This document shows positions 1 to 6,484 of a DNA stretch of 6,484 nt, one piece after another. The stretch is from assembly GCA_018399455.1 (NCBI GenBank), contig JAGYOT010000112.1, positions 1 to 6,484 on the forward strand, written 5' to 3'. The notes beneath the pieces were generated by a model. That model made no database searches. It was given only the letters and a program-made list of their open reading frames with translations, and was not told the origin of the DNA. Both the position numbers and the translations under genes were made by a program. Origin of the DNA: Desulfobacterales bacterium. Lineage in GTDB: Bacteria > Desulfobacterota > Desulfobacteria > Desulfobacterales > Desulfosalsimonadaceae. How positions within the stretch are numbered: position 1 is the first letter of the stretch; the number at the start of each line of letters is the position of its first letter.

Positions 1-1
1 C

Positions 2-1513
2 GCGGTCGGCGAGCATGGCCGCTGCCGCGCGCAGGCCGGCGATGCCCCAGAAATCATCCCAATAGTAGTAATCGTTCGGCCCCAGGTGTTCGGCACTGAA
101 GCCTGCCGGAAAGAGCCCCGCGTGCGGACAGTTTTCATTCCGGCTGCAGCGTTTTCGTTTGATCCATTGCACGCCTTTATAAATTGCCCGCAACCAACGA
201 TTATTCGGATACTTTCCGGCCAGGCAAAGGTATCGCTCCATGATCCAGAGTACCTGGCCGTTTGAGTCCCACTCGCCTTCCTGGGACTGAAAATAGCCGG
301 TCACCCGCTGAAGGCCCGGAAACGTATCCAGGATACGGTGGGCCCGCTCCATACCGCCCACCGCCATCAGCGCATTTAACATCAGGCAGGCATCACGGAA
401 CCAGAACCGCTTATACGTATAAGGACCGGGCACGATTTCCCGGGCAGAAAGAAGAAAGAGTGTTCTGAGGGCTGCATCATAGAGAAACCGGATCTTTGGG
501 TCAGGGACGCTTAGCGAGGCAGTGCCCCGGAGACTCTCCTGCCATGCTGAATCAGACGGACCGGCGGCAAACAGGCGGCGTCTTGGCAACTCGCTTTCAA
601 GAGGCATTCTCAGATGGATGGTGCGTCTCTCTGATTTTTCCACGGAAAAGAGCGCCGCCGCAGTAGCCATCCCCACCCGGCAGGAAACGGCTTTCTGCCG
701 GGCCTTTTCGTCAAGCTGATGAATCACATCGCCGTCATCATAATTGGAAAACCGGATCTCCTCCGGGACTTCGCCAAAGCGCAGCCTGGATTGGCCGTCG
801 ATCAGCCAGCCCGAACCGGTTGCATCGTTTGCCACCTTTTCCACAAACTGAATGCCCTCCGGGTTATAGGGTCTTAAGGCAACCACCAGGCATCCAGGGG
901 TCGCAGAATCTGCTGCAACCCGCATATTGAGCTCAGGCACCTTATTTGCCACGGCCAGCCAGACCTCGGATACGAGGCTTGTGCCATTATTAAAGGCACG
1001 GGTCCTGACGCAGAGATTGGGCTCCAGCTGCAGATGCTGTTCCACGCTGTCCAGGCGCGACGGCAGCAGGAACTCGCGGTCTGTGGTCATATACCAGAAA
1101 TCAAGGGACCACCCATCATAAAGCGGCGTTACCATTCCCCGGGGATCCACAATGGGGTAAACCGGCAGTTCAGGCTGGCCCACGGCAGTCCAGTTCCGGT
1201 GGGTAAGATTGACATGACTGAATGAAAACGCCCGGGGAATAAAGGAGTGATCCGATGGATTGAACTGGCGCTCCACCCAGTAGGGCCACACCCAATCCAG
1301 ATTATGCTGAATGGCCTTGGTATTGATCAGGCCTCTGGCATGAAACAAAATCCCCGCCCGCAGAAGCTCAATCGGCTCCTGCACTTCTGAGGGCTGGGAG
1401 AACCGCCGAAGTCTTGCCAGAAAGGTTATGGGATCGATAATGCCATAAGCCCGGGCCGCCCGTTTAGTAATGAAGCGCCAGGGAATCCAGTGCATAAGTG
1501 CCCCGCTTTTCAT
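2..1513 (-). CDS. Putative six-hairpin (GH15/GAA-like) glycosidase, N-terminal 504 residues, truncated by window edge
   Basis: I translated this frame by hand: it is open from an ATG at 1513 to base 2 with no stop, so the 3' end lies outside the window. Residues about 1-340 look like a beta-rich N-terminal region with many Trp/Tyr (HWIPWRF near residue 8, DWVWPYWVERQF near 73, DPRGMVTPLYDGWSLDFW near 122). From about residue 350 it looks like an (alpha/alpha)6 catalytic barrel: PGPYTYKRFWFRDA (362-375) resembles the aromatic-Arg-Asp-Ala motif of glucoamylase GH15, followed by QEGEWDSNGQ (411-420) and YYYWDDFWG (482-490). Acidic residues in these motifs are candidate catalytic or substrate-binding residues. 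Function by inference: hydrolysis or debranching of an alpha-glucan or oligosaccharide; family and substrate are not settled. The start is uncertain: no clear ribosome site precedes 1513, whereas GCGGGG (1506-1501) lies 5 bases before an in-frame ATG at 1495, giving MHWIPWRF. No signal peptide is visible, suggesting a cytoplasmic protein. It follows the activase gene by 46 bases, probably co-transcribed. Confidence 0.75.
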   Translation of the reverse strand, partial: MKSGALMHWIPWRFITKRAARAYGIIDPITFLARLRRFSQPSEVQEPIELLRAGILFHARGLINTKAIQHNLDWVWPYWVERQFNPSDHSFIPRAFSFSHVNLTHRNWTAVGQPELPVYPIVDPRGMVTPLYDGWSLDFWYMTTDREFLLPSRLDSVEQHLQLEPNLCVRTRAFNNGTSLVSEVWLAVANKVPELNMRVAADSATPGCLVVALRPYNPEGIQFVEKVANDATGSGWLIDGQSRLRFGEVPEEIRFSNYDDGDVIHQLDEKARQKAVSCRVGMATAAALFSVEKSERRTIHLRMPLESELPRRRLFAAGPSDSAWQESLRGTASLSVPDPKIRFLYDAALRTLFLLSAREIVPGPYTYKRFWFRDACLMLNALMAVGGMERAHRILDTFPGLQRVTGYFQSQEGEWDSNGQVLWIMERYLCLAGKYPNNRWLRAIYKGVQWIKRKRCSRNENCPHAGLFPAGFSAEHLGPNDYYYWDDFWGIAGLRAAAAMLADR

Positions 1514-1525
1514 TTAATTGAATCA

Positions 1526-1564
1526 GATAGCCGGCGGCTATCAAATTGTCGTTCTCCGGCTATC
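1526..1564 (-). repeat. Two mutually exclusive hairpins at the activase stop / glycosidase leader
   Basis: Read on the minus strand, GATAGCC occurs twice (1564-1558 and 1542-1536), and a single complementary GGCTATC follows (1532-1526). The near copy forms a 7-bp stem with a 3-base loop. The far copy forms a perfect 9-bp stem (GATAGCCGG 1564-1556 with CCGGCTATC 1534-1526) with a 21-base loop. Only one can form at a time. The far copy contains the activase TAG stop (1562-1560), so a terminating ribosome would mask it. There is no T-run after the stem, so this is not an intrinsic terminator. The glycosidase ATG lies 12 bases further on. The role is inference: RNA stabilisation, processing or translational coupling. 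Confidence 0.5.
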
Positions 1565-4500
1565 CGGCATGTGTCAGGTACCGTTTTTTTTCTTCACCTG
1601 TCCCTCTCTGCCTGGGAAACGCCAGGTAGGGAATAATGGCATGGTTCTTCTCCTCCCATGTTCCGTCATACGTCAAACAAACCACCGGAATACCGGTTCT
1701 CGCCTCTATCTCGGTCGCCATGGCCTCGGTTACCAGGGAAGGGCAGCAAAGCGCCGGGCTGGTTTGGACAAACAGAGAAATATCGGGATGATGATGGGAG
1801 AGATAATGAATTTTCAGTATATTGTCCATGGACTCTCCGGTCTGCTCGGCGATCATCCGGTATGGAGTCAAAATACTGGCCGGAGTCTCTTCATAAACGG
1901 GTTCAGGCTCGTTTATGATCCGGTTGAAATGCCGGTAATACGTTTTTTCCAGCCGTGCCAGCCAGAGCAAAAGGGTTTTGGAACGAATGCATTCCAAATA
2001 ACGGCCTTCGGTGAACCATTTTTTCAGGTAGGCCCGGGCCACCATTTTCACGTAATCCGTATAGGGCGTCGTCACCGCCTCTCCGCCGTGGGCCTCAATA
2101 AAACGCAGCAGATCCTGGTTCATCAAAGGATTATCCCGTACAAACAGATCGCCGAAAATGGCAACCTTCGGCCTGGGCTCTGGTTGGACCGGGATCTCCT
2201 CAAAACGGGAAACCACTTCAGCCGCCGCTTCCTCCTTCGGTTTCCGGCCGGCAAATGCCTGTTTCAAAATTTCCAGGCACTGCGCCGCAGCCTTGTCCGT
2301 GGCCCCCTTGGCGGTCTCATACGGACGGGTTGTACACATCATTTTGCGCAGCATCCCGCCAAACATAAAAGCAAAATAGGTGTTAATCGCAGCCCGCATG
2401 GAAATATCGGTAAAGGACAGAGGCCCTGCGTAGACCCCGGTCTGCTTCATGTCATCGGAATAACGCGCCAGCATCTGCCGGAGCTCATAAGGATAGACCC
2501 CGAGGTGACAGGCAATCTCGGATTTGCCCATCCATAGAAGCGTATCCGCCGGATCAAGGCCCTCCTCCCGGATGGTATCGATATAGCCTTTAACCAGGAC
2601 ATTGCATGGAATGCACTGCCCGCTGTTCAGGCTCATGCTCTGCTGGACCACATCCCGGCTTAGCCGCATCAGGCGGGCGTCAATGCCCTCCCGTCTGAGG
2701 TTTTCAACCAGCAGCGGACAAGTTAATGGATCCCAGTCGGGCATAATAAGAGTTCTGCCGGAAAGCTCCGGATTGGTTTTCGGATTTGCCTGGCTGCGGA
2801 CGGCCGCCCCTGGAATGCCGGATTTTTTATCCTGAACCGGTTCCTGTTTGATATCCCGGAAACAGATATTTCTCTGGTTTAGCCTCTCCTGATGAATGGC
2901 CCGGTGGTTGCGAAATGCCCGGACAGCGGCCTCAATCCGGGTCTCATAGCCCACGCTGGAGTCATGTTCATCCAGTTCCAGCACCAGGTAAGGCTTCCGG
3001 TGCGCGGCCATCATGTCGGCTAAAACGTTTTTTACAAAGGCATCCGGTGCGCATTTAAAGGAAGTGACCAAGACGGGATACAGACCCGGTGTCTGGGCGG
3101 CTTTTTCCGCGGCGGCGATAATCTGTGCGGCATAGCGCCAATGGACGGTTCTAAGCAGGCCCTTGTAACCAGCGTCATTCAAAGTTTCGTCAACTATCAT
3201 GTCCTGGAAAAACGTCTTGATGCCAAAGGCGGCAAAAATTGACGGGATGCCCTTGTTCAGGTTAGGGGAAAACACCGTGTACGGACGCCCGAGAAGAGCG
3301 ACGCTAATGTCGTCAGCCGAAGCAAACGTCTCGCGGTAGAGTCGGCGCAGTTTATCCAAGGCCTTGGTTTTGTGGGCAAAGGCCTTTTCGAAGGCCATCG
3401 CCGCTTCAAAAAAGCTGACACGCCTTGGGGCGATCCGTTTGAGCATCCAGTAAAGCTGGATGCGGGCGTGCATACTGCTATAGATATACTTCACCACGGG
3501 CATGAGAAAACGATCGCGCTGTCCGCCCAAACCCGAAACCAGCGAGGGCACAAACTGGGAATAATAACAGTACTGCCGGCGGGCGTGCACGGCTTTTTCC
3601 GGGTCATCCAGATAATACGGCATAAAGATATAATCCGCCCGGTCCAAAAGATAGCGGACATGCCCGTGAAGCGCGGCAATAGGTGCACAGAATTCAGCCC
3701 CTGTGAATTTTTTGCCCGTTTTTACGGGCTCCGGACAGGCAGCGCTGCTAAGGGTACGGATGCCAAAAAGATCAAAAAACCTCTGCCAGCATTCAACATC
3801 CTCATAAAGATAGAGCGCCGAGGGAATACCCACGGTGACCGTGCCGGCTGCCTTTTCCTTGGGCTCAAAAGCAAAGGCTTGTTTGCGGGCCTTGATGAGA
3901 TCAAAGCCGGAAGTATTATTATTGACGAAATGCCGCGTATCATAATCCCGGCCGCATAAAAAGCCGAAAGCCACCGGGCCGTCGGCCATTTCGGCAACCG
4001 TTATCTTGCAGTGATTGGTACAGAAATTACAGACTTCGGTTCGTACCGGAATTTCCCGCTGATGCAGGGCTATTCCCCGGAAGCCGGAGCCTTTATACCC
4101 CTGATCAGCCATTTGCAGGGCCACACCCATGGCCCCGGTTAAATGACAGAATCGGGAGACCAGGATGGGTTTGTTCAGTTTCTGTTCAAACGCCGCCACC
4201 AGGGCTTTGTTTTTGGCGGTAGCCCCTTGAAAAAAAATCACCTCCCCGATGCTTTGGGGTTCGGCCACCTTGGTGAGGTAATTCTCCCGGACCGAGTGCA
4301 GGGCGGCAGCCAGCACTTCATCCACACTATAGCCCCGGCTCAGATAGTAATTGATATCGCGCTCCATAAAAACGGTGCACCGGTCACTGACCGCCGGCGA
4401 AGGGACTGTCTCCGCACGTGCGGAATATTCGGACAAGGGGCATCCCAGCTTCTGCGCCTGCTCCTCGATAAAACTGCCGGTTCCTGCCGCGCACACCGTA

Positions 4501-5876
4501 TTCATGATCGAGCGGGTTACCCTGCCGTCCTGGAGGGTGGTAAATTTTGAATCCTGTCCGCCAATCTCGATAATGGTATCCACTGCGGGATTGAGTTTGC
4601 ATGCGGCGCGGGCATGGGCGGTAATCTCATCAATCACCAGATCCGCCCGGATAATGCGGCCCACGAATTTTCGGCCGGATCCGGTGGTACCGGCTCCAAG
4701 AATATTTATGGAAATGCCTCGGTTTCCAATCAGATCATCCATCGCTGCCAGCACGGCACGCATGGAGTCCACCGGCCTTCCTGCCGTTTTCGTATAAAAG
4801 CCTGCAAGCACAAACTTTTCCGGGCTTAACCAGACCGCCTTGGTGCTGGTTGAGCCGATATCCATGCCGAGATAAATGTCCAGAGAAGTCCCGGCGGCCA
4901 GAGGCTCATAAACATCGACCTCGACACCGTTCTGATAATCGCCGACATCCGGTATAAATTCATAGGAAACCAGGCTGGCAAATTCAGGATAATCCGAATA
5001 TTTGAGCTGTAAAGGGGGGTTGTCACATTGTTTGCTGAACTCGCGGACGCAGACCAGATCCCCGGCTTCGGCAAACCGCCCCGGCGGAATCGCCTCGCCC
5101 TCATCGATTAACTGCCAGGCGACGCCAAGGGCTTCATAAAGTGGCGAGAAGGAATCGACAATGAGCTCCGTGCCTGCCAGCTGGGAGATATGCATCTCAA
5201 CCGCCCGATTCATGGAAACCCCGCCGCAGAAAACAATCGGGGGCGACGGCGGATCCTTGAAAAACAGGGTATCCACGAGATTTTTGGCAAGCCCCTGGCA
5301 GAGGCCTTCGCTGATCTCAGCCAGACCATAGCCCTCCTGCTGGGCGTGGATCAGGTCGGTTTTTGCGAAAACCGCGCAACGGCTGGCAATCTTGGGAATC
5401 CGGCCGTTATTGGCAGCAGCGATTTCACTTAACTGGGAGATACCGGAGAGATTCAGCCGGATGGCCTGCTGATCCAGAAAACTCCCGGTACCGGCGGCAC
5501 AGCCGGTGTTGCTGCGGCTCCCCGCATACTGGCCGTTGGCATCAAAACTGATCAGTTTGAATTTCTCCCCGCCCACGGACAATATACCACCGGCTTCCGG
5601 ATGAAGGGTTTTTGCCGCTCGAATGAGAGCAATCTGCTGATCATAGCGGCGGTCGGATGCAATCCTGGCAGGTGTGTCCCGGGTTGCGGCCACCGCTCCG
5701 ACAGAGGCCATATCCCAATCAGCCAGAAGGCGGGCAAGGGATTCGGCAATGTCTCCGTGGTGAAATCCATAAGAGGTTTCACAAATCCGGCCATCAGCCT
5801 CAAGCAGAACCAGGCTTATGGCGACCGACCCGATGTCAATTCCCAGAATGCGTCCCTGTAGCATAGATTCCGACAT
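1560..5876 (-). CDS. Large acyl-CoA dehydratase activase-like protein: two BcrAD/BadFG ATPase domains fused to DUF2229 and HgdB-like regions
   Basis: 1438 residues, complete. Domain 1 (about 8-260) has the ASKHA phosphate motif GIDIGS (12-17), GCAAGTGSF with Cys126, SRCAVF with Cys167 and FCGGVSMN (216-223). Domain 2 (about 335-595) repeats this with GMDIGSTSTK (337-346), GGQDSK (439-444), VCAAGTGSF with Cys462, DRCTVF with Cys500 and FFQGATAKN (548-556). In HgdC the equivalent two cysteines per subunit hold one [4Fe-4S] cluster between two monomers; here one chain could form the whole site. A Cys-rich stretch follows (Cys616, 619, 623, 641), then a DUF2229-like region (about 675-990, with GRPYTVFSPNLNKG at 863-876), a polar linker (about 1000-1040) and an HgdB/D-component-like region (1043-1407; CIPC 1088-1091, ALCCPS 1376-1380, GIPVVCLTYDGT 1395-1406). 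Expected role: ATP-driven transfer of low-potential electrons in the cytoplasm of an anaerobe; substrate unknown. ATG at 5876 is supported by AAGAGG six bases upstream. The family is seen at about this length in other anaerobes, so this is not an assembly fusion. Confidence 0.9.
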   Translation of the reverse strand: MSESMLQGRILGIDIGSVAISLVLLEADGRICETSYGFHHGDIAESLARLLADWDMASVGAVAATRDTPARIASDRRYDQQIALIRAAKTLHPEAGGILSVGGEKFKLISFDANGQYAGSRSNTGCAAGTGSFLDQQAIRLNLSGISQLSEIAAANNGRIPKIASRCAVFAKTDLIHAQQEGYGLAEISEGLCQGLAKNLVDTLFFKDPPSPPIVFCGGVSMNRAVEMHISQLAGTELIVDSFSPLYEALGVAWQLIDEGEAIPPGRFAEAGDLVCVREFSKQCDNPPLQLKYSDYPEFASLVSYEFIPDVGDYQNGVEVDVYEPLAAGTSLDIYLGMDIGSTSTKAVWLSPEKFVLAGFYTKTAGRPVDSMRAVLAAMDDLIGNRGISINILGAGTTGSGRKFVGRIIRADLVIDEITAHARAACKLNPAVDTIIEIGGQDSKFTTLQDGRVTRSIMNTVCAAGTGSFIEEQAQKLGCPLSEYSARAETVPSPAVSDRCTVFMERDINYYLSRGYSVDEVLAAALHSVRENYLTKVAEPQSIGEVIFFQGATAKNKALVAAFEQKLNKPILVSRFCHLTGAMGVALQMADQGYKGSGFRGIALHQREIPVRTEVCNFCTNHCKITVAEMADGPVAFGFLCGRDYDTRHFVNNNTSGFDLIKARKQAFAFEPKEKAAGTVTVGIPSALYLYEDVECWQRFFDLFGIRTLSSAACPEPVKTGKKFTGAEFCAPIAALHGHVRYLLDRADYIFMPYYLDDPEKAVHARRQYCYYSQFVPSLVSGLGGQRDRFLMPVVKYIYSSMHARIQLYWMLKRIAPRRVSFFEAAMAFEKAFAHKTKALDKLRRLYRETFASADDISVALLGRPYTVFSPNLNKGIPSIFAAFGIKTFFQDMIVDETLNDAGYKGLLRTVHWRYAAQIIAAAEKAAQTPGLYPVLVTSFKCAPDAFVKNVLADMMAAHRKPYLVLELDEHDSSVGYETRIEAAVRAFRNHRAIHQERLNQRNICFRDIKQEPVQDKKSGIPGAAVRSQANPKTNPELSGRTLIMPDWDPLTCPLLVENLRREGIDARLMRLSRDVVQQSMSLNSGQCIPCNVLVKGYIDTIREEGLDPADTLLWMGKSEIACHLGVYPYELRQMLARYSDDMKQTGVYAGPLSFTDISMRAAINTYFAFMFGGMLRKMMCTTRPYETAKGATDKAAAQCLEILKQAFAGRKPKEEAAAEVVSRFEEIPVQPEPRPKVAIFGDLFVRDNPLMNQDLLRFIEAHGGEAVTTPYTDYVKMVARAYLKKWFTEGRYLECIRSKTLLLWLARLEKTYYRHFNRIINEPEPVYEETPASILTPYRMIAEQTGESMDNILKIHYLSHHHPDISLFVQTSPALCCPSLVTEAMATEIEARTGIPVVCLTYDGTWEEKNHAIIPYLAFPRQRGTGEEKKRYLTHAG

Positions 5877-5882
5877 GTGTAT

Positions 5883-5888
5883 CCTCTT
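5883..5888 (-). promoter_or_regulatory. Ribosome binding site of the activase gene, abutting a terminator T-run
   Basis: AAGAGG on the minus strand sits six bases before ATG at 5876, a good Shine-Dalgarno match and spacing. It decides the start over the internal ATG at 5864. It directly adjoins the T8 tract (5889-5896) of the upstream terminator, so RNA that ends in the T-run would lack this site. Confidence 0.8.
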
Positions 5889-5957
5889 AAAAAAAATGGT
5901 GCTTAAGGCGCGGATCCACCCCCGGCAGGATGGATCTGATCCGCGCTTTCAAGCACC
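5889..5957 (-). terminator. Intrinsic terminator (or attenuator) between the OB-like gene and the activase gene
   Basis: On the minus strand, GGTGCTT (5957-5951) pairs perfectly with AAGCACC (5904-5898), and GCGCGGATC (5946-5938) pairs perfectly with GATCCGCGC (5916-5908). Between these helices are two further A-T pairs, one bulged G (5950) and one A/C mismatch (5947/5907), giving about 18 pairs with a 21-base loop. One A (5897) and then T8 (5896-5889) follow at once: the textbook layout of a Rho-independent terminator. On the plus strand no T-run follows the stem, so it acts in one direction. The stem includes the last codons and the TAA stop (5905-5903) of the OB-like gene. The loop side can also form a rival 9-bp hairpin with one G-T pair (5936-5928 with 5921-5913). 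Confidence 0.85.
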
Positions 5958-6484
5958 AGTTCCGGATGATTGTGATAGCCGATCCTTATCCTGTTTAATA
6001 TAACGGCGGCACCGGATTTCGGCAACAATTCATTCGTACGGGCAAACAGACGAATTTTGCGGCCCTGCCCGTAATGGAGCCATCCGTCTTTGTAAGTGCC
6101 GTCCAACCTGTCAACCACCTCATTCATCATGCCCTGTGCGGAAAGTGAGCGTTTTTCCGGTAAAACGAAATAATCCGCCCGGGCCACTGGCGTTCCAAGC
6201 TGTTTTAGCGTATCGACGCTGGTGATTTCAAGCAGGCCATAATAACGTTTAAGCCGCTTAACCGTCAAATCATACATTTGCCCGGCTTTTAATTCCGGAA
6301 TAGAGCCGTATATCAGTATAGCCCTCCCGCTGCGCTGTTTGACGACCGTAAACCTGCCACACTTATAGATCACCGCACACATGCGCAGCCGGTAATTCAC
6401 CCGGCCGGTCTTGGATTGATATAATTTATGAATTGATATTTCTTCAAGCGGATACGGTGGCGCATGCCGGGCGACGAACGGCTG
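5903..6484 (-). CDS. Hypothetical protein, C-terminal 193 residues, possible tandem OB-fold domains
   Basis: The frame is open from the window edge (6484) to TAA at 5905-5903, so the gene starts outside. A GTG exists at 6400, but the 28 codons before it also read as plausible protein (PYPLEEISIHKLYQSKTGRV leads straight into the first strand), so I treat the gene as truncated rather than starting at 6400. I do not recognise the family. Two segments look like short beta barrels of OB type: roughly fragment residues 46-95 (CAVIYKCGRFTVVKQ, then ILIYGSIPELKAGQMYDL, then YYGLLEITSVD) and 125-185 (DGTYKDGWLHYGQGRKIRLF, then AAVILNRIRIGYHNHPELVL). The phrase 'KAGQMYDLTVKRLKRYYGLLEI' style pattern, basic and aromatic, is common in nucleic-acid-binding OB folds attached to nucleases or phosphoesterases; the catalytic part, if any, would be outside the window. 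No cysteine cluster and no membrane segment is seen in this part. Its stop codon lies inside the terminator stem, 26 bases before the activase start. Confidence 0.7.
   Translation of the reverse strand, partial: QPFVARHAPPYPLEEISIHKLYQSKTGRVNYRLRMCAVIYKCGRFTVVKQRSGRAILIYGSIPELKAGQMYDLTVKRLKRYYGLLEITSVDTLKQLGTPVARADYFVLPEKRSLSAQGMMNEVVDRLDGTYKDGWLHYGQGRKIRLFARTNELLPKSGAAVILNRIRIGYHNHPELVLESADQIHPAGGGSAP

Noticed and set aside
1518..2537. A 339-codon open frame on the plus strand, antisense to the end of the activase gene
   Set aside because: Its translation has no recognisable domain and is rich in Gly/Arg/His as expected from the reverse complement of a coding strand. The opposite strand encodes well-conserved HgdB-like motifs throughout, so this is a shadow.
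3381..3396. Perfect inverted repeat GGCCTT-TTCG-AAGGCC
   Set aside because: It lies within conserved activase coding sequence (residues FEKAFA) and has no T-run or gene boundary nearby; probably a by-product of codon choice.
3372..3959. A 195-codon plus-strand open frame inside the activase gene
   Set aside because: It lies wholly opposite the DUF2229-like region, has no ribosome site and no family motif; a shadow frame.
5997..6028. Possible sigma-70 promoter for the activase inside the OB-like gene: TTGTTG (6028-6023) and TATATT (6002-5997), minus strand
   Set aside because: The spacer is 20 bases, too long for a convincing promoter, and the bases lie in coding sequence. Worth noting only because a start here would place the terminator in the activase leader.
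6398..6400. GTG as the start codon of the OB-like gene
   Set aside because: The same frame stays open for 28 more codons to the window edge with protein-like sequence leading into the first beta strand, and no Shine-Dalgarno is clear before the GTG.

Overview
The window carries three genes, all read from the minus strand, in the transcription order OB-like protein (C-terminal part only, 6484 to 5903), a very large acyl-CoA dehydratase activase-like protein (5876 to 1560, complete, 1438 residues), then a six-hairpin glycosidase-like protein (1513 to 2, N-terminal 504 residues only). Nearly every base is coding; the two intergenic gaps are 26 and 46 bases. I see no RNA genes, insertion sequences, CRISPR arrays or attachment sites.

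The organism is most likely an anaerobic, moderately GC-rich bacterium. The activase family (BadF/BadG/BcrA/BcrD type, related to the HgdC activator of 2-hydroxyacyl-CoA dehydratases) uses oxygen-sensitive iron-sulfur clusters and is typical of strict anaerobes. A sulfate-reducing or syntrophic Desulfobacterota member is my guess from general impression of these proteins, not something the window proves.

The central gene is the main item. It strings together two complete ASKHA-type activator domains, each with its own pair of cluster-ligand-type cysteines, a Cys-rich segment, a DUF2229-like region and a region resembling the electron-accepting HgdB/D-component family. The natural reading is a one-chain ATP-driven electron-transfer machine: the activator halves could pair within the chain and pass low-potential electrons to the C-terminal half. 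Its physiological substrate cannot be told from sequence.

The non-coding signals are unusual. A well-formed intrinsic terminator (5889-5957) overlaps the end of the OB-like gene, and its T8 tract ends exactly where the activase Shine-Dalgarno begins, so activase expression either depends on read-through or starts from an unseen promoter. In the second gap, two mutually exclusive hairpins surround the activase stop codon just ahead of the glycosidase start. Both suggest controlled coupling between neighbouring genes. No functional link between the glycosidase-like protein and the activase is evident beyond their order and close spacing.
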